Assembly: GCA_014529385.2 (NCBI GenBank) | Contig: CM043955.1 | Coordinates: forward strand, 142,836,140-142,900,139 | From: Adiantum capillus-veneris | Taxonomy: Eukaryota > Streptophyta > Polypodiopsida > Polypodiales > Pteridaceae | DNA: 64,000 bases | Direction of reading: 5' to 3' | Notes under the pieces: generated by a model | The model's database searches: none | The model's input: the letters and a program-made list of their open reading frames with translations, nothing else | Told to the model about the DNA's origin: nothing | Translations under genes and position numbers: made by a program | In this document: piece after piece, positions 1 to 9,291 of the stretch | Layout of the letters: the number at the start of each line of letters is the position of its first letter | Numbering within the stretch: position 1 is the stretch's first letter

Positions 1-2
1 AG

Positions 3-848
3 ATTGAAACAGAACAGGGTCAAGGAACATTTTTGCTAAAAGATGTCTTTGGAACAAAGATTGTAAAACCAGTGAATGGATTCAGATTAAAGAAATTTTA
101 TGGGAAAGTGCCTGAAGTTCCCAAGTGTATGGTCAATAGGGCTGAGGACATTGGCAGTAAACTGTTGACAGTTGGTGTTCTGGGAGTTGCAGTGGAATGT
201 TCAGAGGCAGAATTGGCAATTTTTTCTGGGACTTCAAAATTTGTCAAGGGTTTTGGGATTCAGAATTCGGATTGTGGAATGGAAATCGGAAATTGGACTG
301 TCGGATTTGAAGTCTTGAAACTGGAAAGTTGGAGGAGTGGAATTGAACAAAAGGGTACAGAGGTACTAATAAGTGGGGGTTCTCATTTTAAGGCAGAAAA
401 TTCGCTTAGTGCTGATGTGACTCACTTAAGGAAATATAATTTTTTGGCGAATCCTGCATGGCATGCTCAAATCGAGGAGAATTTTCATCATCATAAGAGT
501 AAGGTGGTGAGAGGAGGTGAGGATCACATCCATATGTGTCAGTCTGGCAGTTTAGTGAGTGTTAAGTTGGGTGAGAAAAGCGACATGTTTTCAGAGAATA
601 TTAAGGGCAAACTCATGGCGGATACGCAAGAGGATGCAATAGAAGCGATGCCGAATACCAGGTCCATGAAGACGACGATGGAGGAGTTGTTTAAAGCACG
701 GAAACAGAAAGAGCCAATAGACGTTGTCAGGAGTTTTTTGGAGCAAGGGATTGCGCATATGTACATATACATGCATGGTGCATCAAATAAAGAATTGCCC
801 ATTTTTCAGAGCCAGGTGGTTACGTGGGGCCCACATGTGTACAGGTAG
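3..848 (+). CDS. Ty3/gypsy polyprotein C-terminus with long tail (partial)
   Basis: The frame is open from the window edge to a TAG at 846-848, so the start lies outside. The first ~35 residues contain KPVNGFRLKKFYGK, which matches the stretch closing the integrase of many plant gypsy polyproteins (a GTFLLK..PVNGFRLK..Y motif). About 235 more residues follow with no domain I recognise; they are charged and include a His cluster (FHHHK) and a GGEDH stretch. Most plant gypsy polyproteins stop soon after this motif, so the tail is unusual. The following sequence resembles an LTR, which fits the 3' end of an element. Identity as integrase tail is fairly sure; the role of the tail is unknown. Confidence 0.6.
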   Translation: METEQGQGTFLLKDVFGTKIVKPVNGFRLKKFYGKVPEVPKCMVNRAEDIGSKLLTVGVLGVAVECSEAELAIFSGTSKFVKGFGIQNSDCGMEIGNWTVGFEVLKLESWRSGIEQKGTEVLISGGSHFKAENSLSADVTHLRKYNFLANPAWHAQIEENFHHHKSKVVRGGEDHIHMCQSGSLVSVKLGEKSDMFSENIKGKLMADTQEDAIEAMPNTRSMKTTMEELFKARKQKEPIDVVRSFLEQGIAHMYIYMHGASNKELPIFQSQVVTWGPHVYR

Positions 849-1784
849 GACAGGATGTACATAGTGCATCGATTTTCACTATTACCAGTATCAGTGTGTT
901 TTTTCTACAATAATGAGGAGTTGGTAGCATGTAAAGATTCTCGAGGAAGATATCCGCGGGCTGACGACATGAGATAAGCAGGTGCGTCAGATGGCATCTA
1001 GTGGCGTCAGGAGGCTGAATGGGGTGAATACTTGCACGTGGAGAAGTATGGACACAACGTGGATGTTTTCTTGTGGTAATTATGCAGAAAGGTCATCATG
1101 AGGACCATCTTTTGGGGCCACTTCACGTGGTGGCGGGATGCATTATTGAAAAAAGCTGAGTGCCAGGTGTGCGGATGATGCAAAAAGGTGACAACTATGC
1201 ACTGCGAGGTCAGCTTTTGGCCTGTTCGGGGTTCGTTTGAGGTCAACTAAAAGGCCAAGGGTGCACAAATAATAAATCTAAGTGTGGGAACTGAAAAAAC
1301 AGAGAGAAGACCAGAAAAAACGTGGAGAAGAGAGGAGGAACAGCCGCAGGTGTGTTTTTGGGGTTTTTGGAGCCTGTTTTGGTCGTAAACTGCTCATCCG
1401 ATGTCGGATTTGAGCACTTTGACATTGTAGACTGGGGTTTTGGGCCGTTCCAGAAGCGATGGCACTATCCATTTTGCCAAATTCCTCACTCTTTTTCTAT
1501 TGTTTTGGCTGTGTAAGTTTCTCCTATGAGCGAAGCTTCTGCTCCAATTTGTGATTGTATCTGGTATCTTTTACCCATATTGTGTGAGCTATTTGCCCCA
1601 TTGGTGTTGGCCCAAGCTCAATTGTATCTAAACATCAGAAATTCTCCTCTTTTGAGATGAATTTTTTGGGTGTGGTGTGTGTGTGTCTGTGTGGAGTGGG
1701 AAAGTGGATAGTCTCTCTCCTCTCACTCCAGAGGTGTGTTCCCTGTCTCGGCCAGGTGTGTTGTGTAAGCCGAGTGGTGCCCCA

Positions 1785-1822
<38 letters not shown>

Positions 1823-2050
1823 CATTCCAAGAGTGTGTGTCGGGTCATTATAGAGGCGCTGTGTGTGTTTTCCTCCCGCTCACATTCTTTTGGCGCCCCC
1901 ACGAAGGATCTTCTTCGAGTACCTTGTGCTTCGAGCTTCAAGCTTCATGATTCGGGGTTGCAGGTTGCAGATTCGGGATTACAAGTTACAGGTTACAGGG
2001 ACATGTACAGGTACAAGTGATTAACACAGGTACAGGTAGCTGGAGTACAG
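849..2050 (+). repeat. LTR-like tract after the gypsy ORF (family X)
   Basis: No credible gene. The tract follows the gypsy stop codon and resembles LTR sequence. Around 1850-1930 it matches 25985-26095 by eye (a GTGTGTTT..CCTC..CTC core followed by GCCCCCACGaAGGA.CT), and more weakly 41640-41730. I therefore read it as the 3' LTR of the same dispersed family, here called X. From 1965 to 2050 there are short iterations of TTACAGG/TACAGGT. Exact LTR ends could not be set. Confidence 0.4.
1785..1820. repeat. (GT)n microsatellite
   Basis: About 18 GT units inside the LTR-like tract. Peptides rich in Cys-Val predicted across it are artefacts of the repeat. Confidence 0.95.
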
Positions 2051-2109
2051 TGATATACTAGCAGTGGTGTCACTTGCAGTTGTTGTGGGTATGCATCACT
2101 TGGCGCCTG

Positions 2110-3281
2110 TTTGAGCGCATTGTCTGTTGGATTGTACGTTACTTGTGGAAACTGCCATTGTACGCCTTTGTGGAGCCATACTGGAGTGACCTGCTGATTA
2201 ATCCACTGCTCGACCCAATGCACATCTTCAAGAATGTGGGTGTTAAGCCTAGGAATTTTGGGATGTTTTACTTAATGGAAGTTGGAATGTGAACCTTTGT
2301 ACTTTTGGGATTCCAAAAGGTGTCTTGGGAAAGAGCATTTCCCATTTTATCTTGTCGAACTATGTAACTGAAGTTCAGTATCTTTTTGGGAATATGAAGG
2401 CGAAAGTTATGGCAGATTTAGTCTGTTGTTAATTTTTGTATTCTGTTCCAGTTCCAGTTCCATTCTGATCTCTGTGCTTTGTCTATTCTGAATGTTATGC
2501 CTTAAACAATGGGGAGATCATATGGAAAACCATCACTAGAAAAAGGGAGAGCAAGGCCCAAAGAGATGACCTGCACGTTGTGGGTCGAATGCCACAGATG
2601 TGGCCTCGACTTAATCCCAATGGAAAGTTTGCTATACCAAAAGGTCCATGGGTTTTGAGTCGTGCAGAAGAGCAACAAGTGAAGAATACTATATCTTCAT
2701 TCAAGACTCCCACTAGGTGCATGCGATGTTTGAAAACAACTTTTACAAGAGATGACAATCTGAGTGGTCTTAAGTCCCACAATTGGCACAAATTTTTAGA
2801 GTTTATCTTACCAATTTCCATAAAGGGTTGTTTGACAAATGACATTAGAAGAACAATCTATAAAATCAATGAGTTGGTACACTGGATCAGTTCAAAAGAG
2901 ATAAGAGAAGACAACATCGATGCAGCATGCTTAAATGCTATTGAAGCAATGTGTATGGTGGATAAGTACTTTCTAACAAACATTCTTACCATCCAAATGC
3001 ATTTACTTGTGTATGTGGTCGATGAAGTTGCAGTTACTGGGGTAGTCCATAGTAGGTAGATGTTCTTCTTGGAGAGATTTATGAAGACTTTAAAGGGGTT
3101 CGTTCGTCAAAGGGCTCGGCTCGAGGGTAGCATGGCTGAAGGATGGCTTGTACAAGAGTCTCTTGTTCTCATCAATGAATTTTTGGGCTCAATTGATCCA
3201 GAGATGCCCCGAATATGGACTACTGAGGTCATATTCTTGTACTTCATCTCCACTCGCACTTCTAGATCTTTTTTCAATTGA
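2110..3281 (+). pseudogene. CACTA (En/Spm) transposase TNP2/DUF4218 fragment
   Basis: Remnant of a CACTA transposase. At about 2176-2240 it reads YWSDLLINPLLDPMHIFKNV, the family's motif around 'LDxMHIxKNV'. The frame reopens near 2510 and 2580-3059 carries NLSGLKSHNWHKF and PISIKG, the start of DUF4218. The next block (MFFLERFMKTLKGFVRQRA, then GSMAEGWLVQESL) follows directly in the same frame after TAG at 3057-3059. That TAG replaces the Trp conserved in the family ('RWM..ER'), a single TGG to TAG change. Similarity ends near 3230. The stretch 2240-2500 is noncoding and may be an intron. A second CACTA remnant lies at 41.9-45.3 kb. Confidence 0.8.
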
Positions 3282-3284
3282 AGC

Positions 3285-3984
3285 ACTCCTCATCTTTGAA
3301 AGACTCAATGATCCTATACATGTCCATAAAAGCTACTTTTACCAGTTCATTTCCTTGTGAAAACAAGAACCCGTTATAGCATTGAGATCACACATAGTAT
3401 CTACAAAAGAAACCTCTTCAAAAACACTTGAAATATACTCATCTTCATCTAGCAAATCATGGTTTTTGTATTTTCTTTGTACACTATTTACATATTGTTT
3501 TTGTCCTTTCTCTTAATCTCCAAGCATTGTAGAAGATATTGATCCATCCTTTGCTACTAGGGCACCTGTAGAAAAAGCTTTGTCTCCCTTCGAATCAGGC
3601 GAGAACCTTTTTTTTCCTGTACTACACTCCCGCTTTACAATGGTGCTCGGCAAAACCCCTCATCTCCCTTTGATCTCAAAACTCCTTACTTGGTTTTGGT
3701 AGAGGAAGCTGTCATGATTTCGCCCATGGTCAATGCAGATTGTCAAGAATTGAACATCTCATTTTCCATCTTTGCTTTTGACCCTTGCATAGGTAGATCC
3801 ATCATCCAATACTTTGGTCTCCATTCGCAGTGCAATTATGTATGGTTGTCCAAGGATTAGAGGATAGCTTGACATCTCTTGAACAAATAAATTTTTCTCA
3901 CCTTTCACATCCCCTATGGTTACATTAACATTTGGAAAAGCACCATAGAGATCCCCGGCTGAGCTGTTTACAACCCTAATCATC
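3285..3984 (-). pseudogene. Gypsy element G1, protease C-terminal half and linker (left part)
   Basis: Minus-strand retropepsin-like domain. Residues around VNSSAGDLYGAFPNV and LILGQPYIIALRMETKVL show the ILGQP flap-end motif of plant gypsy proteases. The nucleotide sequence matches 62820-63300 (element G2) along its whole length, and 3360-3440 matches 54790-54869. The domain is cut at 3984 by insertion of element A; its N-terminal half with the active-site-like DHG triplet is at 21323-21447. The join across the insertion is seamless once one TCATC copy is dropped. Confidence 0.8.
3980..3984. repeat. Target site duplication TCATC, left side of element A
   Basis: TCATC immediately precedes the TG of the 5' LTR; the partner is at 21318-21322. 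Joining the flanks gives CCTAATCATCCACCC, matching the uninterrupted G2 sequence near 63290-63302. Confidence 0.93.
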
Positions 3985-4797
3985 TGTTGAAAGGACGCCC
4001 TTTCAACAACGTTTCCATAAAGATTCCTCAAAGATTCTGTAAAGATTCCACATGAAGATGGTGATGAAGTAATGAAGATGAACATGGATGCTGCAACATG
4101 AAGATACGAGTTCATGGACGTCATCAAATATCCTGTTATTATTATTCTGAGCCATTACGGTCACTTTTGTAAGCTTCACGCACACACACTATCGCGCACA
4201 CTAATCACATTGCAGATATGAGAGTAGGAGCATGTTAGCATCGAGGAGCTCTCCGCGTCGACGCAAGCAATGCAAGCCGAGGACCACATCGCGAGCCCGC
4301 CTGCTACGAGCTATATTTGGTCGTAAGTACCTCAAACGACATCCGTTCTGAATGATCGAGTAGTCGTTAGAATCAGGGCGAGAAGCTCTTCATGTTGATG
4401 TCTTTGTAGATCAGTTCCGGACACTTTGGAAATTGTTGTTTTGAGTCTATCACGACAGTGATTAGAAGTTTTACAGTTATGGTTTTCAGGGTTTAGGTGT
4501 TTGGCCACATAGGATATGTCCTTGTGAGTCTTACCCTCCGATTTCGAGTCATTCTGATATGATTTGAGACTGTTTCGAGCTTGTAGTGTTTCGTAGGATG
4601 CGTTGTTTGTTTCTTTGCTTTATGGTAGTGTTGTGGTAGGATTAGTGACTGTAGAGTGTTGTTCGTGTCTAGCTCAGGGTTGACAACCCAGAGATTGCCT
4701 CCATGCCCTAGTCGGGTCAGCTACGTCCTCGGATTGACAGTTTGTTGGTCTGTGTTCTCACTGTGCTCCATCGTTTGTCGCGGCGTACCCGCTAACA
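3985..4797 (+). repeat. Element A 5' LTR (813 bp)
   Basis: TG...CA ended. It lacks 246 bp present in the 3' LTR (20455-20700) at the junction TTTTGTA/AGCTTCAC, and has 9 extra bases near 4425; these two differences account exactly for 813 versus 1050 bp. The missing block contains the TATA-like stretches of the 3' LTR, so this LTR may lack its core promoter. Confidence 0.93.
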
Positions 4798-4798
4798 T

Positions 4799-4816
4799 TG
4801 GCGCCGTTGCCGGGGA
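4799..4816 (+). promoter_or_regulatory. Element A primer binding site, tRNA-Asp type
   Basis: TGGCGCCGTTGCCGGGGA begins one base after the 5' LTR. It is complementary to the 3' end of plant tRNA-Asp including CCA, a primer used by several plant Ty3/gypsy lineages. Confidence 0.88.
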
Positions 4817-5400
4817 CGAAGCGCCTAAACTAGCGTAGACCGCATCACTCGTGTTTGATAGTATAGCGTTTCTCTAGAGTTTTCTATCTAGAGTGTTGTC
4901 ACCATTTGCCTTCTTATTGGGAAGTCAGAGAGCGGATCTCTTGACTGAGGGATAGCCAGGGAGCCTGTGTCTCGCCGAGGTGGTCCACCATGGGGTTGAG
5001 GTATGGTTATATTATTTTGTTGTGTGTTTAGATTAGGTTTTATGGTTTGTGTGTTTGGTTGTGAAGAACTTGAAAGAAAAAAAATGCAAAGAAAAACGCA
5101 AAAGGTAAGCAGGAGGCTGTTTGCTTGCCAGAAAGAAAAAACAACCATTCAACCATCCAAAGTAGGACTTTAGGTAGTGTAGGACATCTGATGTTGATCT
5201 AGAGCAATTTTGACATGAAAATGTGCTTGAAAACACAAAAGGTGGAATTGTGCTAATTATGGTAAAAGTGCTCTAAAATGGTCGTTTGAAAGCCGATTTG
5301 AGTGCTTGTTTTTGCATTGGAGACCTTAAGGTAAGGGGCAAAAACTGATTTGGTCCAATCCAAAAAACCAAAAAAAAAAAGAAACTCTAAAAAACCCAAA
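4817..5400 (+). other. Start of element A leader, no gene seen
   Basis: Between the primer site and the tandem array. A- and T-rich, with no long or recognisable ORF on either strand. Confidence 0.7.
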
Positions 5401-6988
5401 AAACAAAAATCTGAAACCAAATCTGCAATTTTCAACAAAAAAAAGGCTTGACCTCAAGACCCTGTTTTGCATATGCCCTAGAGCTTGTATGTGAAATTTC
5501 AAAGCATTTGCATCAGTGCTTGTGCATCTAAGTGGGAATTTTCTTTTTCTGAGTGTAAGGAAGTGAACTGTGAAATGCTTGAATCCAAAGGAAAAGAAGT
5601 CCAAATTGAATGAAACTTTGGGGATAGGTTTCTAAGGGCATTGGGAACCAAACTGTCCAAAAACAGAGAAAAAAATCGCTTCCCAGTGGCTCTATGCTCA
5701 GTCTATCGCGATAGACTGATGAATTGGAGATAGACTCACAAACAGGAAAAACCCCTCATACCACAGGTAAAACACATCAATACAAGGCTGCTCCCAAAAA
5801 TTGAGTGTACTTGGACACCTGCTTAACCACTAAACCTCAAGTCTGGTGTTTTGAGTCAGACATCAGAGAAAAATTGGGTAAAGGGACTTGACCAAATTTC
5901 CAAACCTTATGAAACTTGGTATACATGATCTACAGAAGGTAGGGAACACATCTGTGAAGAGAAAATTTGAAAAAAGTGCCATTTTGGCATACTTGGTGAG
6001 TCTATCGCGATAGACTAAGAACCCAGTGACAGAAACATAATTTTTCAAAAAACCTCTGTGGCATAGCTTGGAAAGGTGCTATCAAGGACACATAAAAATT
6101 TTGAAGTCATTTGGACATCAGAAAGTGGGTCTAAGACCATTTGAGAGGATTCAACTTGTAGAAAACACCAGATCTGGTCTAACTGACAAAGTAAAAGTCC
6201 AAACCACTTGAAAATTGGTAGGAGGACTAAGGAGAGGTATTGGAACATAGTGGTATAGTCAAAGTTCAAGTTTGACCTATAAAAGGGGTACTTGCTGAGT
6301 CTATCGCGATAGACTCAAAGCAGGGCCAAAGAAATTGAAATTTTCAAAACCCTCTGGAGCATAGCTTGTTTAGCCTCTCAGGAGGTTACACACAAAATTT
6401 GGTGGATTTTGGACAATTGGGAAGTCATCCTAAGTCTATTTTCTAGTGATCAGATAGACTCAGAATTCTAGAGTTGGAGTTAGAGACCTAAGAAAAAATC
6501 CAAAACAAGTGGAAATTGGTGAGCAAGGTGTACAGAGCATAGGGAACACAGTGGTAAAGAGAAATGTGGAAAATTTTCAAAATTGAAGAGTCTGCTGAGT
6601 CTATCGCGATAGGTTGGGGCTTTTTCACAGAAATTGAAATTTTTGAAAACTGAACTTAGAGCCTTTTTCTACATGTTGTTGTGAGCCTGTGGTTAAATTT
6701 TGAGTAAATTTGGAGTATTGTAAGTGCATCTAAGAGGATTACTTCATAAGATCAAAAAAGAAACTGTTGTTTGATGCAAGTTACAAAGGAAAAGTATTCC
6801 AAATTGCTTGAAACTTGGTGAGTAGTATCTCAAGAGAAGGGGGAACTCAAATCTGTAAAAACAGTTGAAAAACTGTATCCTAGTAACACTCTGGTGAGTC
6901 TATCGCGATAGACTCAGAAATTCACTGTAGAAAAATCAAAATTCAAATCTGACTTCATATTTGGGTTCAGAAGGCCCATTATACCCTG

Positions 6989-6993
6989 TACAC
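6989..6993. repeat. Target site duplication TACAC, left side of copia
   Basis: TACAC precedes the copia 5' LTR and is repeated at 12733-12737. Confidence 0.93.
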
Positions 6994-7226
6994 TGTTAAA
7001 GAATATGATGTTAAAGAATATGTCCATTGTGCTATGGGCGGCTGGACACTGACTATACTATGTTGTAAATATACTTTGGATAATAGTTCAAAAGAGAAGA
7101 AGAGAAGAGCAGCTCGTTGAATGGCTGCTGCAGGGTAACGATTGTGTGTGTGTGTCTCGATGTGTGTTGGTGTGTGTGTGTGTGTAGTCTTCTTTCCTAC
7201 CTTATCCATCACCTGCGCACTCTACA
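6994..7226 (+). repeat. Copia 5' LTR (233 bp)
   Basis: Contains a direct repeat (TTAAAGAATATG twice) at its start and two GT runs near 7142-7186. It is 8 bp shorter than the 3' LTR because of the first GT run. Confidence 0.95.
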
Positions 7227-7229
7227 AAG

Positions 7230-7241
7230 TGGTATCAGAGC
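7230..7241 (+). promoter_or_regulatory. Copia primer binding site, initiator tRNA-Met
   Basis: TGGTATCAGAGC, complementary to the 3' end of plant initiator tRNA-Met, three bases after the LTR. Confidence 0.96.
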
Positions 7242-8106
7242 TCAGTTTGAGGAGCTACAGTCAATACACAGGTTTCCGCAGCTCTGGAAAACAACAAAAA
7301 AGAGAGGTTTTTTGGTCATAACTCCCTCACCCGAACTCGGAATACGGTGATCCAGGAGTCTATCTTTATGTTTTTGGGCATTCCGGATGCATTGGCATAC
7401 TCAGATTTGCCAAAATCTGCAATTTTCTGCAATAAACAGCCAGCTCACACAAGCATAGGAGATGTCCAGTTTTGCACTCGGCAGTAGATTTATAGGTTAC
7501 AGGTGAAGAATTCAGCATTTACACAGGTTTTGGAGAGCGACATAGAGCTTTTGCATCATGATATTGTGTTATCGAAGATTATGTTTGGTTGTTGTGGGTC
7601 CGTTATGGACAGCCGCCTATGTAAGAAAGGTTGTGGGAAGAAGTTGAGGCCGTTATATTGTCAGATTGAGTACTTTGTGGTTATGTATGGATATGCGGTC
7701 AATGTATTTTGGAAAACTGCAGCCTTTGTGAGGGTCGAGTGAGGTTTTTTGAAGCCTTGCCTTGGGAGCTTTGGTACCTTGGCAAGGTGGATTAGGTACT
7801 GGAGCGAACCCCCGACTAGCCCCGCGAAAGACCTCATATGTCGTTTACGACTATGGGAAGAAGGTGGATGTATGGATATGTGGTACACGACAGCGTATGG
7901 ATTGCATTTTCATACAGGTCCATGTGGACATTGTTTTAGAGTATTTATGCATAGTACTGAGTGAGTCTGTGGCAAAGTGAGTCAGTGGATTTTCCCTTGG
8001 CAGTGAGAGATTTTCTGTCAGTGTTTATGAGCACTTTGGTTGAGATTGTCACTTGAGATAATGTCCAAATACAAACGAAACTCTGCCGAAATTTTGTCAA
8101 AATCCT
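7242..8106 (+). other. Copia untranslated leader (~865 bp), no gene seen
   Basis: Between primer site and gag. Only short ORFs (up to ~79 codons) with no recognisable similarity. Several upstream ATGs would hinder scanning ribosomes on a full-length transcript. Confidence 0.75.
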
Positions 8107-9291
8107 TTGGAAGAAATTGAGAGAGTGAAGATGGCAGAAAGTTCAACTCAAGTCACACAGATTGTTGGAGAGAAGCTGACCAGAGAGAACTACAGCATAT
8201 GGTCTTACAGGATGGAGAAATTTATCATGGGCAAAGGTTTATGGGATTATATTACAGGTGAACAAGAGTGTCCCGAGGTTGGTTTGGAACCAAATAGAGA
8301 GAATGTTGAAGCACATAAAACATGGCAAGCAGGAGTAGAAGCTTACAATAAGTGGATCAAGAATTCAAGGAAAGTGACTCATTGGATTTCACTATGCATT
8401 AGTGACTTGTTTATACCACATGTGAAGAAGGCTCAATCTCCAAAGGAAGTATGGGAGATACGAGCAAGAATGAACAGCTCCAATACAGAACCACGAAAAG
8501 TTCACTTGAAGCAAAGGTTACATTGTGTATGGCGAGGAAATAGATCCATATCAGATTATGTGACAGAGATAAAGCAAATACAGGAAGATCTTGCGAGCAT
8601 TAATGTTGAATTTCCAGATGATGACTTAGTTTCAGTGACATTGAATGGTTTGGGACCGGAATACAAGTCATTGGATACATCTATATCTGTTCGAGGACAC
8701 ATGCCTGATTTTGAAGAGTTAGTAAACCTTTGTTTGCAAGAAGAGGTGAAGTTAGGCAAGTCAGGTCCTTCAACATCAAATAACAATTCCAGAGATCAGG
8801 TTTTTTACTCTAGAGGTCGCGGAAACAATAGAGGTGGAAGAGGAAACTATGGTCGTGGAAACAATGTTGGAAGAGGTCAATGGCAAAACCAACAAAGTCA
8901 AAGTTACAACGATTATAGCCAAAGAGGCAGGGGGAGAGCCCGAACTCGTGGACGTGGAGGTGGACGATTTGTACATCCTCAAAGAGATGGATATTGTAAC
9001 AGATGTGGCATTTATGGTCACTTTGAAAGAGAATGTTACACAAGGCTAAATCAAATTCGTGATTGTGGTGGAAGAGGCCGAGGTTATGGCAGACATGGAG
9101 GAAACTTTGTTGGATACAATCCTCATGATCAAAATATATATGACAATAGGTCGAGTGGACATTTATTTCCTATGGAGCATGTTGTTGGAAGCATGGTGGA
9201 GCCACATCATACAGATGATTGGTATTTAGATAGTGGTGCCACAAATCATATGGCATATCATGGTGAATGGTTGACAGGAAAGAGAAATTAG
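8107..9291 (+). CDS. gag: Copia gag and start of protease (394 aa)
   Basis: Capsid and nucleocapsid precursor. The likely start is ATG at 8131 (MAESSTQ..), with an in-frame upstream ATG at 8107. Residues ~20-220 form the usual copia gag domain (KLTRENYSIWSYRMEKFI near the start). A Gly/Arg/Asn-rich stretch leads to a CCHC zinc knuckle at about residues 298-311 (CNRCGIYGHFEREC, CX2CX4HX4C). The protease active site DSGATNHM is at about residue 374. The ORF then runs out of frame and stops at 9289-9291; protease continues one frame back in the next ORF, consistent with loss of one base near 9270. Confidence 0.93.
   Translation: MEEIERVKMAESSTQVTQIVGEKLTRENYSIWSYRMEKFIMGKGLWDYITGEQECPEVGLEPNRENVEAHKTWQAGVEAYNKWIKNSRKVTHWISLCISDLFIPHVKKAQSPKEVWEIRARMNSSNTEPRKVHLKQRLHCVWRGNRSISDYVTEIKQIQEDLASINVEFPDDDLVSVTLNGLGPEYKSLDTSISVRGHMPDFEELVNLCLQEEVKLGKSGPSTSNNNSRDQVFYSRGRGNNRGGRGNYGRGNNVGRGQWQNQQSQSYNDYSQRGRGRARTRGRGGGRFVHPQRDGYCNRCGIYGHFERECYTRLNQIRDCGGRGRGYGRHGGNFVGYNPHDQNIYDNRSSGHLFPMEHVVGSMVEPHHTDDWYLDSGATNHMAYHGEWLTGKRN

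Noticed and set aside
1657-2020. Cys/Val-rich ORFs over GT runs (also at 39638-40164)
   Set aside because: The peptide is only the translation of the microsatellite in alternate frames.
5702-6912. Regularly spaced palindromes resembling a CRISPR array
   Set aside because: Spacing is ~300 bp, intervening sequence is itself repeated, and the context is a plant retrotransposon leader; this is a tandem repeat, not spacers.
9260-9291. Programmed frameshift between copia gag and pol
   Set aside because: Copia elements normally use one ORF; no slippery heptamer is evident, and the shift splits the protease domain. A one-base loss is simpler.
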